A stretch of 64,000 nt of DNA from an uncultured Aquimarina sp. (lineage in GTDB: Bacteria > Bacteroidota > Bacteroidia > Flavobacteriales > Flavobacteriaceae): NCBI GenBank assembly GCA_947492105.1, contig CANLMN010000009.1, positions 1 through 64,000 on the forward strand, written 5' to 3'. Positions 7,657 to 15,981 of this stretch are shown piece after piece; position 1 is the first letter of the stretch, and every line of letters starts with the position of its first letter. Position numbers and translations under genes: made by a program. The notes beneath the pieces were generated by a model. The model was not told the origin of the DNA. It did no database searches and worked only from the letters and a program-made list of their open reading frames with translations.

Positions 7657-8994
7657 TTAATTACCTTTCATTTTTTTAAGTTCAACAGAAGATACTCCCC
7701 ACAATAGCATTGCATAGAGTGCATTTTCTATAACCAAGGTATAATATATCCCATCCACTCCGTATACTATAGGCAAACACCATATTAGAGGCAAAAACAA
7801 AACAATTTGTCGCCCTACAGGAAAAATACTTGCTAATTTTCCTTTTCCAATGGATTGAAAAAATATAATACTACTCGAAGCGAGAGGTAGTAGAAACAAC
7901 ACCATCAAAATGATTCTTAAATTAAAAATATCTCGAGTATCTAAAATAATATCTGGAAGTAGCAACCGGATACAATACTCAGGAAAAATCAAAACCGGAA
8001 TCATCAAAACAGAAACAAACAAAACACCTCCCACTCTAAAGATTTTAATAGCTTCTATACATCTTGAAATATTTGATGCGCCATAGTTGATTCCTATAAT
8101 CGGTTGCATAGGTTGTAATAAACCTAATACCGGTATGGCTAAAAAAGAAAACAATCTAAATGCAGCACTAAAAAAAGTAATATCATGAGGAGTCCCGTAC
8201 CAAGTAAGTGTTCTAAATAAAAAAAACTGTTTTATCACATTAGATAATTGCATAACAAAAGCTGATGTTCCTACGTGAATTACGTCTTTGATGATACTTT
8301 TTTCGATTCTGATACTGAATTTGCCTATTGCAAAAGATGCTTTTTTCCTTGCAAAATAAAGCGAAGTAGCAAATGCATATACAAACATGGATACAGTACT
8401 ACTCCAAGCAGCACCAGCAATCCCCATAGAAAAAACATGAATAAACAAAGGAGTCAACGTGCAATTTAAGAGTACAGATAGTACTGTAAACATCATTGCT
8501 TGTTTAATTTTACCTTCGGACCTAATCAGTCCATTGGCCGAGAGGCCATAAATACTAAAAAACACTCCTAGAACCGTTATTTTGAAATAAGAAATACCAT
8601 AGTCCAACATTGCACCAGTAGCACCCATAAAAGCTACTAACTGTTCCGCAAACAATATCCCCCCAATCATTAATATCAGGGAACTAATTATCGACAGCGC
8701 AATCATATTGGGAATTACTTTTTGCTGTTTTTGTATGTCATTCGCACCGATAGCCCTACTCAAAACCGAAGACGAGCCAGCTGCTATAAAAACAGTGACA
8801 CTTGTAGTTACCAAAACCAACGGAAATAACAAAGAAATCCCCGTAAACGCCTCTGAATTAATAAAATAGCTTACATAAATTACATCTACCAAAGAATTAA
8901 TAGAAATGACCATCATCCCTAACACCCCAGGCAAAGATAATTTGAACATCAGTTTCCAAAGATTATCTTTTAATATATCTGGTCTTTTTCCCAA
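7657..8994 (-). CDS. MATE family multidrug/natural-product exporter
   Basis: A 445-residue inner-membrane protein with about 12 transmembrane segments in two related halves, and a typical MATE beginning (ILKDNLWKLMFKLSLPGVLG). Other MATE-like segments are GAAGSSSVLSRAIGAND-like AAGSSSVLSRAIGAND near residue 72 and QPIIGINYGASN near residue 295. It exports organic compounds by Na+ or H+ antiport. The start is a TTG only 2 bp after the DUF5916 stop; no in-frame ATG precedes it. It is the last gene of the ten-gene minus-strand operon. A MATE protein is also present in methanobactin operons (MbnM), which suggests a role in exporting the operon's peptide product (inference). Confidence 0.9.
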   Translation of the reverse strand: MGKRPDILKDNLWKLMFKLSLPGVLGMMVISINSLVDVIYVSYFINSEAFTGISLLFPLVLVTTSVTVFIAAGSSSVLSRAIGANDIQKQQKVIPNMIALSIISSLILMIGGILFAEQLVAFMGATGAMLDYGISYFKITVLGVFFSIYGLSANGLIRSEGKIKQAMMFTVLSVLLNCTLTPLFIHVFSMGIAGAAWSSTVSMFVYAFATSLYFARKKASFAIGKFSIRIEKSIIKDVIHVGTSAFVMQLSNVIKQFFLFRTLTWYGTPHDITFFSAAFRLFSFLAIPVLGLLQPMQPIIGINYGASNISRCIEAIKIFRVGGVLFVSVLMIPVLIFPEYCIRLLLPDIILDTRDIFNLRIILMVLFLLPLASSSIIFFQSIGKGKLASIFPVGRQIVLFLPLIWCLPIVYGVDGIYYTLVIENALYAMLLWGVSSVELKKMKGN

Positions 8995-8996
8995 AA

Positions 8997-11210
8997 CTAA
9001 AACTGTTTTAAGAAAGTAATTTTACTAATGAATTGTTGGTTTGCATCAATAGGGTCCAATGATGATTTCATTTTTGTATCATTAAATACCAAATAGATAA
9101 AGGACAAAGGCATATACTCCCAACTGAATCGGGCATTCCACCTTCCTTGTTCATTGAATGAGTTATATTGATAAAATGTAGATAATTGCATTCGAGGAGA
9201 GAGTGCTAAGCGTAAGCTTGCAGAATACAAATTAGTTTCTAAATTTTCTTCCAACATCCCTACTTTTTTAAGCTTATTATATTCATAATCGGCCGTTAAA
9301 GCGATATGAGGTAATGGTGCATATCGCACACCAGCGATCATAGTATTTCTCTTTCCTTTATAAAATCCTCCCCATTGATAATTAACAGAGGCTGATAGTT
9401 TTCGTGATCGATCTGAATTATATCTGAGTTGTTGTCGTGTATAGAAATACCTATTTTGTTCTATAGCCAATCCTAGAGGTCTAAAATCAAAATTTATGTT
9501 TTGCCAAGAAGGGGTCACTGCGTATTCCAAAAAACTATTGTCTTTAAAAAAGATAAACACCGGAAAAAAATAAAGGCTAGCTTGTTGGAAATTTTCAGGA
9601 TTTTGGAAATCATGATAATATCGGGCAAAAACCCCCGGGTCCCAACGACGAATCCAAGGAAGTTTTTTGGGTCGAACAATAAAATACCCCCCTGGATTAT
9701 GCCTAATTACATTATTCTGAAAAACAAAACCAGTTCTTGGGTTATAATTTCTGCTCACAAAATCTGTAGACCACCCCCAATACATTTTGTTACTTCTGTA
9801 GCCCGAAAAAAAACTTCCTGCCTCTCCCCTTTGGCTTGTTTGCTCATCATAAGTAGAGGAAACCAGATACGAAATTGTCCATTTATTTCTTATTCGTATT
9901 AAGCCATCTATGGTCGCCGTAGTATTGTTTTTTTCTTCTAGCCCCATCGCTCTACTATTCTCATCCAAACGATGATTGATCATTACCCCCACATTATTTT
10001 CTTTTCCATAATTCTGAAGATAACGAAATACTCCAAAATTCGAATTTGGAGAATTCTCTGTATCGCCTTGATGAATATACAAACCAGCCAATGTTCGTTT
10101 ATCATTTCTGTCTGTAAAACGAGTACCAAGATTGATCGGAGCGGGTACTGCGTTAAATTGACCTTCGAGCCCTATTTTTCTACTAAAAAAAGGGCGAATG
10201 GAGTTACTAGAAGCTCCGGCCCAAATTCCTGAGTTTTCTAAAAAAAACTGCCTTCTTTCTGGAAAAAAAATATTAAACCTCTCTAGATTATTGACGGCTC
10301 TATCCACATCCGCCTGTGCAAAATCTGTATTCACGGTTACATCAAGTACTGATCTTGGATTTATTGCCCACTTGGCATCTCCGCCAAATTTTATTTGATC
10401 ATCTGTGCTTTTGTTTCCCGCCATACTTTTGGTAGTATATTGATATAAAGCATATGGTTCAATTCTAAAATTAACACCGGACTTTGGCAATTCTAATCCC
10501 TTGAGCTGTGCAGCATATGTCATTCTGTATGGTGAAAAAGACTGAGGAATAGCAGGAAAAACAGTACGTTCATAATCTCTCCTTGCTAGCCTACTGAATG
10601 TAATCCCCCAAGCAACATCTTTTCCTTCTTTTTTGCTATCATACCGGATAGATGAAAAAGGTATTGCAAACTCGGCATAATACCCTGTAGCTGTTCTATG
10701 AGTACGTACCGTCCACAACGCATTCCAATCGTTATCAACGCTCTTGTCATTAAAATTCTGTAAATCCCTCTGATTGCCATACGGAGTAGTCTGAAAAGAG
10801 ACGCAGTACTGCTTGAGGTTTTGAGGATCCAGTTGTATACTAAAAACATCATTTTCATTTTCTCTAAAATCTCTTCTCAAATCCTGCACCCGAATTCCTT
10901 TTTTTCCCAATGAATCTTGGCAAAACACTCCTATATACAATTGCTTCTCATCATACAAAATACGCACTTCGGTTTTATGAGCATATGCGCCTCCTTGCCT
11001 AGGTTCCATTCTAAAGAAATTTTCGGTAGTCAATGCTTCTTGCCAATCCTTTTCATTTAATTTACCATCAACTTTTATAGTTCCTTTTGTCCGCTTGGCA
11101 TGAATAACAGGAGTTATTTCTGGAGGTGGAAAATTCTTATTACTATCCTGAGCAGTACAAATCATGTATTGCATCAATGTAAGTACTATAACACAAAGCG
11201 TTCTTTTCAT
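8997..11210 (-). CDS. DUF5916 outer-membrane beta-barrel protein with CBM9-like N-terminal domain
   Basis: A 737-residue protein with a signal peptide (to about residue 20). Residues 35-220 form a carbohydrate-binding-module-9-like domain (GTIKVDGKLNEKDWQEA, ILYDEKQLYIGVFCQDS, YYAEFAIPFSSIRYD). Residues 240-737 are the DUF5916 region with NVTVNTDFAQADVD-like DVTVNTDFAQADVDRAVNNL, FFPERRQFFLENSG, and a series of amphipathic beta strands ending in a terminal phenylalanine, as in outer-membrane barrels. Function of the family is unknown. Its ATG overlaps the upstream permease stop by 4 bp (ATGA), so it belongs to the exporter operon and may provide an outer-membrane path. Confidence 0.88.
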   Translation of the reverse strand: MKRTLCVIVLTLMQYMICTAQDSNKNFPPPEITPVIHAKRTKGTIKVDGKLNEKDWQEALTTENFFRMEPRQGGAYAHKTEVRILYDEKQLYIGVFCQDSLGKKGIRVQDLRRDFRENENDVFSIQLDPQNLKQYCVSFQTTPYGNQRDLQNFNDKSVDNDWNALWTVRTHRTATGYYAEFAIPFSSIRYDSKKEGKDVAWGITFSRLARRDYERTVFPAIPQSFSPYRMTYAAQLKGLELPKSGVNFRIEPYALYQYTTKSMAGNKSTDDQIKFGGDAKWAINPRSVLDVTVNTDFAQADVDRAVNNLERFNIFFPERRQFFLENSGIWAGASSNSIRPFFSRKIGLEGQFNAVPAPINLGTRFTDRNDKRTLAGLYIHQGDTENSPNSNFGVFRYLQNYGKENNVGVMINHRLDENSRAMGLEEKNNTTATIDGLIRIRNKWTISYLVSSTYDEQTSQRGEAGSFFSGYRSNKMYWGWSTDFVSRNYNPRTGFVFQNNVIRHNPGGYFIVRPKKLPWIRRWDPGVFARYYHDFQNPENFQQASLYFFPVFIFFKDNSFLEYAVTPSWQNINFDFRPLGLAIEQNRYFYTRQQLRYNSDRSRKLSASVNYQWGGFYKGKRNTMIAGVRYAPLPHIALTADYEYNKLKKVGMLEENLETNLYSASLRLALSPRMQLSTFYQYNSFNEQGRWNARFSWEYMPLSFIYLVFNDTKMKSSLDPIDANQQFISKITFLKQF

Positions 11211-12646
11211 ATTTTTTTGTTTTTCATCATAATGAAACCTATTCCAAAAAAAAGTATCATAGCACTACTAACTTTTAGCATTCCTATGACTATAAGAGTA
11301 CCCCATTTTACGGTATCAGTTTGTATTTCTAAAGTCGGTAATTTCAAATAGTCCTCTTCAGTAATTGATTTATCCCAAAATAATTTGCGGAAATAGAAGT
11401 ACGAAATTCTACTATGAAACAATTCTATAGCCTTATGAAATTGTCGAAAAGTACTCAGATCTGTTTTTGTAATATGAGTAAATATACTTTGCATATTCAC
11501 AGCTGGATTTATCCAATGAAAACCTGATACCCATTGATTTCTATAAGATATTTGGTTGTTATAGTGATCCACATCTTTTTGGCAATGCATATCTTTGAGC
11601 GCTGTTAATGCTGCATATGCCTTTGCCATTGTATTATTATGAATAAGCTTCTCTGATCCCTTGAAGCCTGGATTATGTGCTATAAACTCATAAATAACCT
11701 CTTTGGCTTCATTTACATCTTCTTCGTTCTCCAAACTTGTTCTCCTTGTAATTTCTGCTAATGACGTACTATCTAATGGGTATTTTGTGGTCACCCATAC
11801 ATTCAGTATTGAAGGTATTATGACAAGAAAAAGCAACCATATCCCAGCTGCGCTAATAGCCGTAAAAGATGAATTCATTTTGAAACTAACAATAAAGAAA
11901 AGTATTGCAAACCAGAATGCACAGTATAACACTACACCAAACATCCAAAAAAAGGCTGCCAGACTATTCTCAGATGCCAATATATCACCTGATACAAAAA
12001 GCCCTATCAAAGAAATAAGAAGTGCTAAACTGGTAATAAGAAAAAAATAGAACAGGAGCCTGATAACTATAATTCTCCTAATACTTATACTTTGGATATT
12101 GAGTAATGGTAATACACCATTCTCTTTTTCTCCTGAATATAAACTGTAAGAAAATGCTATTATCAACAAAGGAAAAAGATAAATTAGTAAAAATGACACA
12201 TCAAAATTACCTACAAACAATTTTACAGGGTTTGCTATTTCATTTTCAAAAATCTGATAATGTAAACTCATCCCCGTAAGACGATAATAATAAGGATGTA
12301 GGTCATATTGCCCTATTGCCAAAGCTGCATAATCATGAGGATGTAGTATCGCATGATATCCATGTCTATGCCACGCATAAGCCGGATCTGAAGCTATTTG
12401 TAATTTCTTTTTTTGTGATTCGGTGGTTGATTTTTCTTGAAAACTTGTTCGATATTCATCAAATTCTTTTTTTTCTATTGCTATTACATCTCTGATCGTA
12501 TCGCGTTGTACTTTGATCTCTGATTGTCCATAGTAAATGGAATAAAGACCAAGTAAAAAAGTACAGCATAGCATGACTATTTGATAGGTATTTCTAGTAA
12601 AAGTAATCCACTCATATCGTAATAATATTCTTAGTGTGTTACTCAT
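11207..12646 (-). CDS. ABC-2 type permease, DUF3526-like, second subunit
   Basis: A 479-residue membrane protein. The start is the ATG at 12646, which overlaps the stop of the upstream permease by 4 bp (ATGA) and gives MSNTLRILLRYEWITFTRNT; the longer upstream frame is not needed. One N-terminal membrane helix is followed by a large extracytoplasmic region, then a cluster of about four helices (residues about 170-300), a second soluble stretch and a last helix. SYSLYSGEKENGVLPLLNIQ is the ABC-2 coupling region that contacts the ATPase. Diverged paralog of the upstream permease; together they form the membrane core of the exporter. Confidence 0.85.
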   Translation of the reverse strand: MSNTLRILLRYEWITFTRNTYQIVMLCCTFLLGLYSIYYGQSEIKVQRDTIRDVIAIEKKEFDEYRTSFQEKSTTESQKKKLQIASDPAYAWHRHGYHAILHPHDYAALAIGQYDLHPYYYRLTGMSLHYQIFENEIANPVKLFVGNFDVSFLLIYLFPLLIIAFSYSLYSGEKENGVLPLLNIQSISIRRIIVIRLLFYFFLITSLALLISLIGLFVSGDILASENSLAAFFWMFGVVLYCAFWFAILFFIVSFKMNSSFTAISAAGIWLLFLVIIPSILNVWVTTKYPLDSTSLAEITRRTSLENEEDVNEAKEVIYEFIAHNPGFKGSEKLIHNNTMAKAYAALTALKDMHCQKDVDHYNNQISYRNQWVSGFHWINPAVNMQSIFTHITKTDLSTFRQFHKAIELFHSRISYFYFRKLFWDKSITEEDYLKLPTLEIQTDTVKWGTLIVIGMLKVSSAMILFFGIGFIMMKNKKI

Positions 12647-14076
12647 AAAACTGGTCTTTTTTTGTGTGATGAATATGCTATAAGAATAGCAATGACAAGT
12701 CCCCAACAGCATAGTGACAACAACTCTATGAGATACAGCTGTAATGTCTCGAATACTGAAACCGTTTTATACTGAAAACCCTCTACTGTTTTCCATAAAT
12801 TTTTATCTGCTTTATATTCGTAAAACTCTCCATATTTAGAGTTTTTTGCCATATCAAGGTTCATTTTTCTAATCAATGCTCGACGATAATTTTCTGTTAT
12901 TTTCTGAAAATGGATCGAGGTATTAAGATCGGTAGCCGCCAACCCCATGGATATATTACGTATTGCTAGATAAGGATTAACTATAGAAGACAAGCTACTA
13001 ACCCTATTTTGATTATCAAAAATTCTTATCAAACGCTGCCAATGTATATCATAGATCCTATCCCCATATTCTTCTCCACTTTGCATTCGTATTCCTTCAA
13101 AATTCAATGGCAATTTGTGTAACGAATCTACCTGATAACGTTTCAGATATTCATTTTTTAACTGTTCTTGGCGATCTTTTTTAGTGGTTTTGCCATCCAC
13201 TCCTAATCGTACATCTTTTTGAATAGCCTCTTTGTACATCTTCATAGAAGGCAAAGGATAAAGACTTTCTCCCAAATTAGCTGTCGTTTTTGGAATAATA
13301 ATAGTAAAAAGAATCCAACAAGTCAGTAGCGTCAGCAAAGCATTCTTACTGGATGATGATCGCATAGATACCCATACCGAAAAAGTCATAAAAATCAATA
13401 AATACAGCATATACATTACGATCAAGAAACCTATACGCAACCCAATATCTGTTATACTTCCAGAATTTGTTATTACCATAGATAACATAAAATAGATCAC
13501 AAAAAATGGAGCGACGATGACAAAAAGTATAATAGAATACGCTACTAATTTTCCTTTAACTATCGTACCATACAAAACTCCTTGACTCAGTAATAATCTT
13601 AATGTCTCATTTTCTCTTTCTTCTGTAAATGCTGTAAAAGCCAAAAATATAATGAGCAACGGAATTAATATTTGGAATACCATTGCAACGCTAAGTTCTC
13701 CAAAACGAATCACACTGCTATGACTTTGTGCAGGACGAAACATAAACTCATGTTGATAATGCGCCTCTAAGTAGATAGAGGTACCGGTGTAGGTATCCAA
13801 TCCAAAATCAAATAAACTCAATATGGTTTTTGGTTTGAATACAAAAGTTCCATAATGTGCTGCTATGTGTGGATGTTTATCCCCTTGCTCTAACCATTTT
13901 GTCCTATTCTCTTTCTGCGCATGTTCTATGATATTTTTTTGTTGTTTATACGCTACATATCCTGTATATAATGCCACACCAATCAATCCTACAATAACTA
14001 CAGCGAGAGCTACTATGAGTTTTTTTCGTAACGCAATTTGTATCTCCTTTTTAGCTATTAGCAGTACTTCATTCAT
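12643..14076 (-). CDS. ABC-2 type permease, DUF3526-like, first subunit
   Basis: A 477-residue permease beginning MNEVLLIAKKEIQIALRKKL, the usual cytoplasmic elbow before helix 1. A long loop (about residues 45-125) precedes four to five helices; FTEERENETLRLLLSQGVLY near residue 160 is the coupling segment. A large soluble domain (about 275-440) lies before the last helix. This architecture, an ABC-2 core with large inserted extracytoplasmic domains, matches DUF3526 permeases, which occur next to TonB receptors in Bacteroidota. The start follows the ATPase stop by a single base. Substrate unknown; the operon suggests the peptide product or a derivative. Confidence 0.87.
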   Translation of the reverse strand: MNEVLLIAKKEIQIALRKKLIVALAVVIVGLIGVALYTGYVAYKQQKNIIEHAQKENRTKWLEQGDKHPHIAAHYGTFVFKPKTILSLFDFGLDTYTGTSIYLEAHYQHEFMFRPAQSHSSVIRFGELSVAMVFQILIPLLIIFLAFTAFTEERENETLRLLLSQGVLYGTIVKGKLVAYSIILFVIVAPFFVIYFMLSMVITNSGSITDIGLRIGFLIVMYMLYLLIFMTFSVWVSMRSSSSKNALLTLLTCWILFTIIIPKTTANLGESLYPLPSMKMYKEAIQKDVRLGVDGKTTKKDRQEQLKNEYLKRYQVDSLHKLPLNFEGIRMQSGEEYGDRIYDIHWQRLIRIFDNQNRVSSLSSIVNPYLAIRNISMGLAATDLNTSIHFQKITENYRRALIRKMNLDMAKNSKYGEFYEYKADKNLWKTVEGFQYKTVSVFETLQLYLIELLSLCCWGLVIAILIAYSSHKKRPVL

Positions 14077-14077
14077 C

Positions 14078-14779
14078 TTAATTGTGCATGTGTTTCAAGT
14101 ACATTTTTTCTAAATCCTGAAAACTAACATCCTTGGATTCGAACTTATCCAATAACAGCCCTTCTCTCATGATACCAATGTGCGTACCCGTATCTTTTGC
14201 CCTAAATAGATCATGGGTAGCCATTAGCGTAGTCACTCCTATTTCTTTCATGTTCAGTAAGAGTTCAGAAAATTCATTACTTGCCTTGGGATCTAATCCA
14301 GATGTAGGCTCATCTAATAACAATATTTTTGCTCCTCGTGCACGGGCTAGGGCAATACCCACTTTCTGACGCATTCCTTTGGAATAGCTACTGACTCTTT
14401 TACGTATGAAGTCTTTTTGTAAACCAGACTGCACTAACAATTCTTCTAACATATCTTTGTCTTGAAGCCCACCTCCTAACCCACAAAAAAAATGCAAATT
14501 TTCTAAACCTGTGAGGTTTTTGTAAAGCATTAAATTTTCTGGAATATAGGATAGTAATCGCTTTGTTTCCTTGGCATTCTTTGCTACGTCCATGTTATTA
14601 ATCATTGCTTTTCCGTCCGTAGCCTCTATAAAATTCAGGAATAAATTAATAGTGGTAGATTTTCCTGCACCATTTGCTCCTAGGAGACAAAAAATCTCTC
14701 CTTCATTTATGGTGAGGTTTAAAGATTGTAGTGCAACAAAATCTCCATACTTCTTTGTTAAATCAATTGCTTGGAGCAT
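14078..14779 (-). CDS. ABC transporter ATP-binding protein (ABC-2 exporter, NosF-like)
   Basis: A 233-residue nucleotide-binding subunit. Walker A is GANGAGKST (near residue 35), the signature motif reads SYSKGMRQKVG instead of canonical LSGGQ, as is common in ABC-2 exporters of the NosF/CcmA type, Walker B is ILLLDEPTSGLDP, and the H-loop is MATHDLF. It lies 7 bp after the DUF4374 gene and immediately before two permeases. No C39 peptidase domain is present, so this exporter cannot itself remove the double-glycine leader of the operon's peptide. Confidence 0.93.
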   Translation of the reverse strand: MLQAIDLTKKYGDFVALQSLNLTINEGEIFCLLGANGAGKSTTINLFLNFIEATDGKAMINNMDVAKNAKETKRLLSYIPENLMLYKNLTGLENLHFFCGLGGGLQDKDMLEELLVQSGLQKDFIRKRVSSYSKGMRQKVGIALARARGAKILLLDEPTSGLDPKASNEFSELLLNMKEIGVTTLMATHDLFRAKDTGTHIGIMREGLLLDKFESKDVSFQDLEKMYLKHMHN

Positions 14780-14786
14780 TTATAGC

Positions 14787-15977
14787 TTATTTTAAAGTTA
14801 TGAGCCCTGTTATATACCCATTGGTACTTTTTATTTTCTTTGAAACATTCCCAGAACTAGTTTCATAACTATACAAAGCATCTTCGTCTTTTCCTGCAAT
14901 AGAAAGAAGAAATTCATTGTCTGATATTTGTTTCACAAATAAACTTCTAGATGAAGCAAAAGTATTAGGTAATGAAGCTTCTAAGTCTCCCATATCTTTG
15001 GTATCGTACAGTTGTATTTTTCGGTATCTAAAAGCTGGATCAGCTCCCTCTGTACCAAAAAAATTATCATCATTATCGGACGTCGTTGTTAATGCAACTC
15101 CGTTCCCTATATGATACAAACCAAAACAGGTTTTGTCTGTGGCCGCTTTCAGGTCAAAGAAATAATCTGTATCAAATGCTGTCTCTCCTTCTTTGATTCT
15201 AAGTACACCACTCGGTTTACTGCTAAACAAACCCGAAGATTGAATATAAATATCTCCATTAGGATCAATGGTCATAATTTCTGAAGTCAATGTATTAAAA
15301 AGTGTTGCAGTTCGATCATCTGTAATAATCTTACTTAGCGTATTGGTCTTCAAATCAATTACGGCAACTTTGACCATATCCGAACTTCCAAAATCATTCA
15401 ATGCAATAAATAGGTTTGTATCTTTTGCAATCATATCCGAGTAAAAGAGATCTGCTCCAGCCTCTTTTAGGTCGATCTCACCTGTAATTCTCATTGTAGT
15501 AGGATTAAATTGGATAACCTTAGTAATTCCACCTCCTACGGTAGCATACCCTGTGGTTTCGTTGATAATCTCAAGAGTCGAAAAAGAATTAGATCCAGGA
15601 ACGATTATTTCTTGATTCAAAACGGCTTTACCACTTGAATCAAATACAAATTTTTTCATTGTAGCAGGTGCACCAAAACCGGCTGTAAACATAGAATTCC
15701 CATCAGAATATACAGAAGAAAACTGCCCTACCTCGGTTCCATTAGCATTATCTACTGATGTAGTAGTATTGAGATCTGTGAGTCCTTGCAAAAATGTTGT
15801 TTGCACATCTCCAGCACCTGATACAATGGCCAATCCATGACTGATCTTTACATTATCTTTTGTATCAGCGGGAACTGTATTATCATCTTTGCTACACCCT
15901 GAGGTGATACACATTGCCAAAAATGCAGATGTTATGGAGAGTGATTTTAGTACTTTTTTGATGTTACTTGCGTTCAT
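14787..15977 (-). CDS. DUF4374 surface/periplasmic lipoprotein
   Basis: A 396-residue lipoprotein: signal helix then lipobox ITSGC around residue 28. The rest is a repeating four-strand pattern of the beta-propeller kind (for example KKFVFDSSGKAVLNQE, TKVIQFNPTTMRITGEIDLK, VKVAVIDLKTNTLSKIITDD, GDIYIQSSG) typical of DUF4374. Family members commonly sit next to TonB-dependent receptors in Bacteroidota; I recall XusB, a xenosiderophore-binding lipoprotein of Bacteroides, as belonging here, but cannot verify that. The gene starts 4 bp after the TonB receptor stop. Inference: captures the metal-peptide ligand and hands it to the receptor. Confidence 0.87.
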   Translation of the reverse strand: MNASNIKKVLKSLSITSAFLAMCITSGCSKDDNTVPADTKDNVKISHGLAIVSGAGDVQTTFLQGLTDLNTTTSVDNANGTEVGQFSSVYSDGNSMFTAGFGAPATMKKFVFDSSGKAVLNQEIIVPGSNSFSTLEIINETTGYATVGGGITKVIQFNPTTMRITGEIDLKEAGADLFYSDMIAKDTNLFIALNDFGSSDMVKVAVIDLKTNTLSKIITDDRTATLFNTLTSEIMTIDPNGDIYIQSSGLFSSKPSGVLRIKEGETAFDTDYFFDLKAATDKTCFGLYHIGNGVALTTTSDNDDNFFGTEGADPAFRYRKIQLYDTKDMGDLEASLPNTFASSRSLFVKQISDNEFLLSIAGKDEDALYSYETSSGNVSKKIKSTNGYITGLITLK

Positions 15978-15981
15978 TTTA

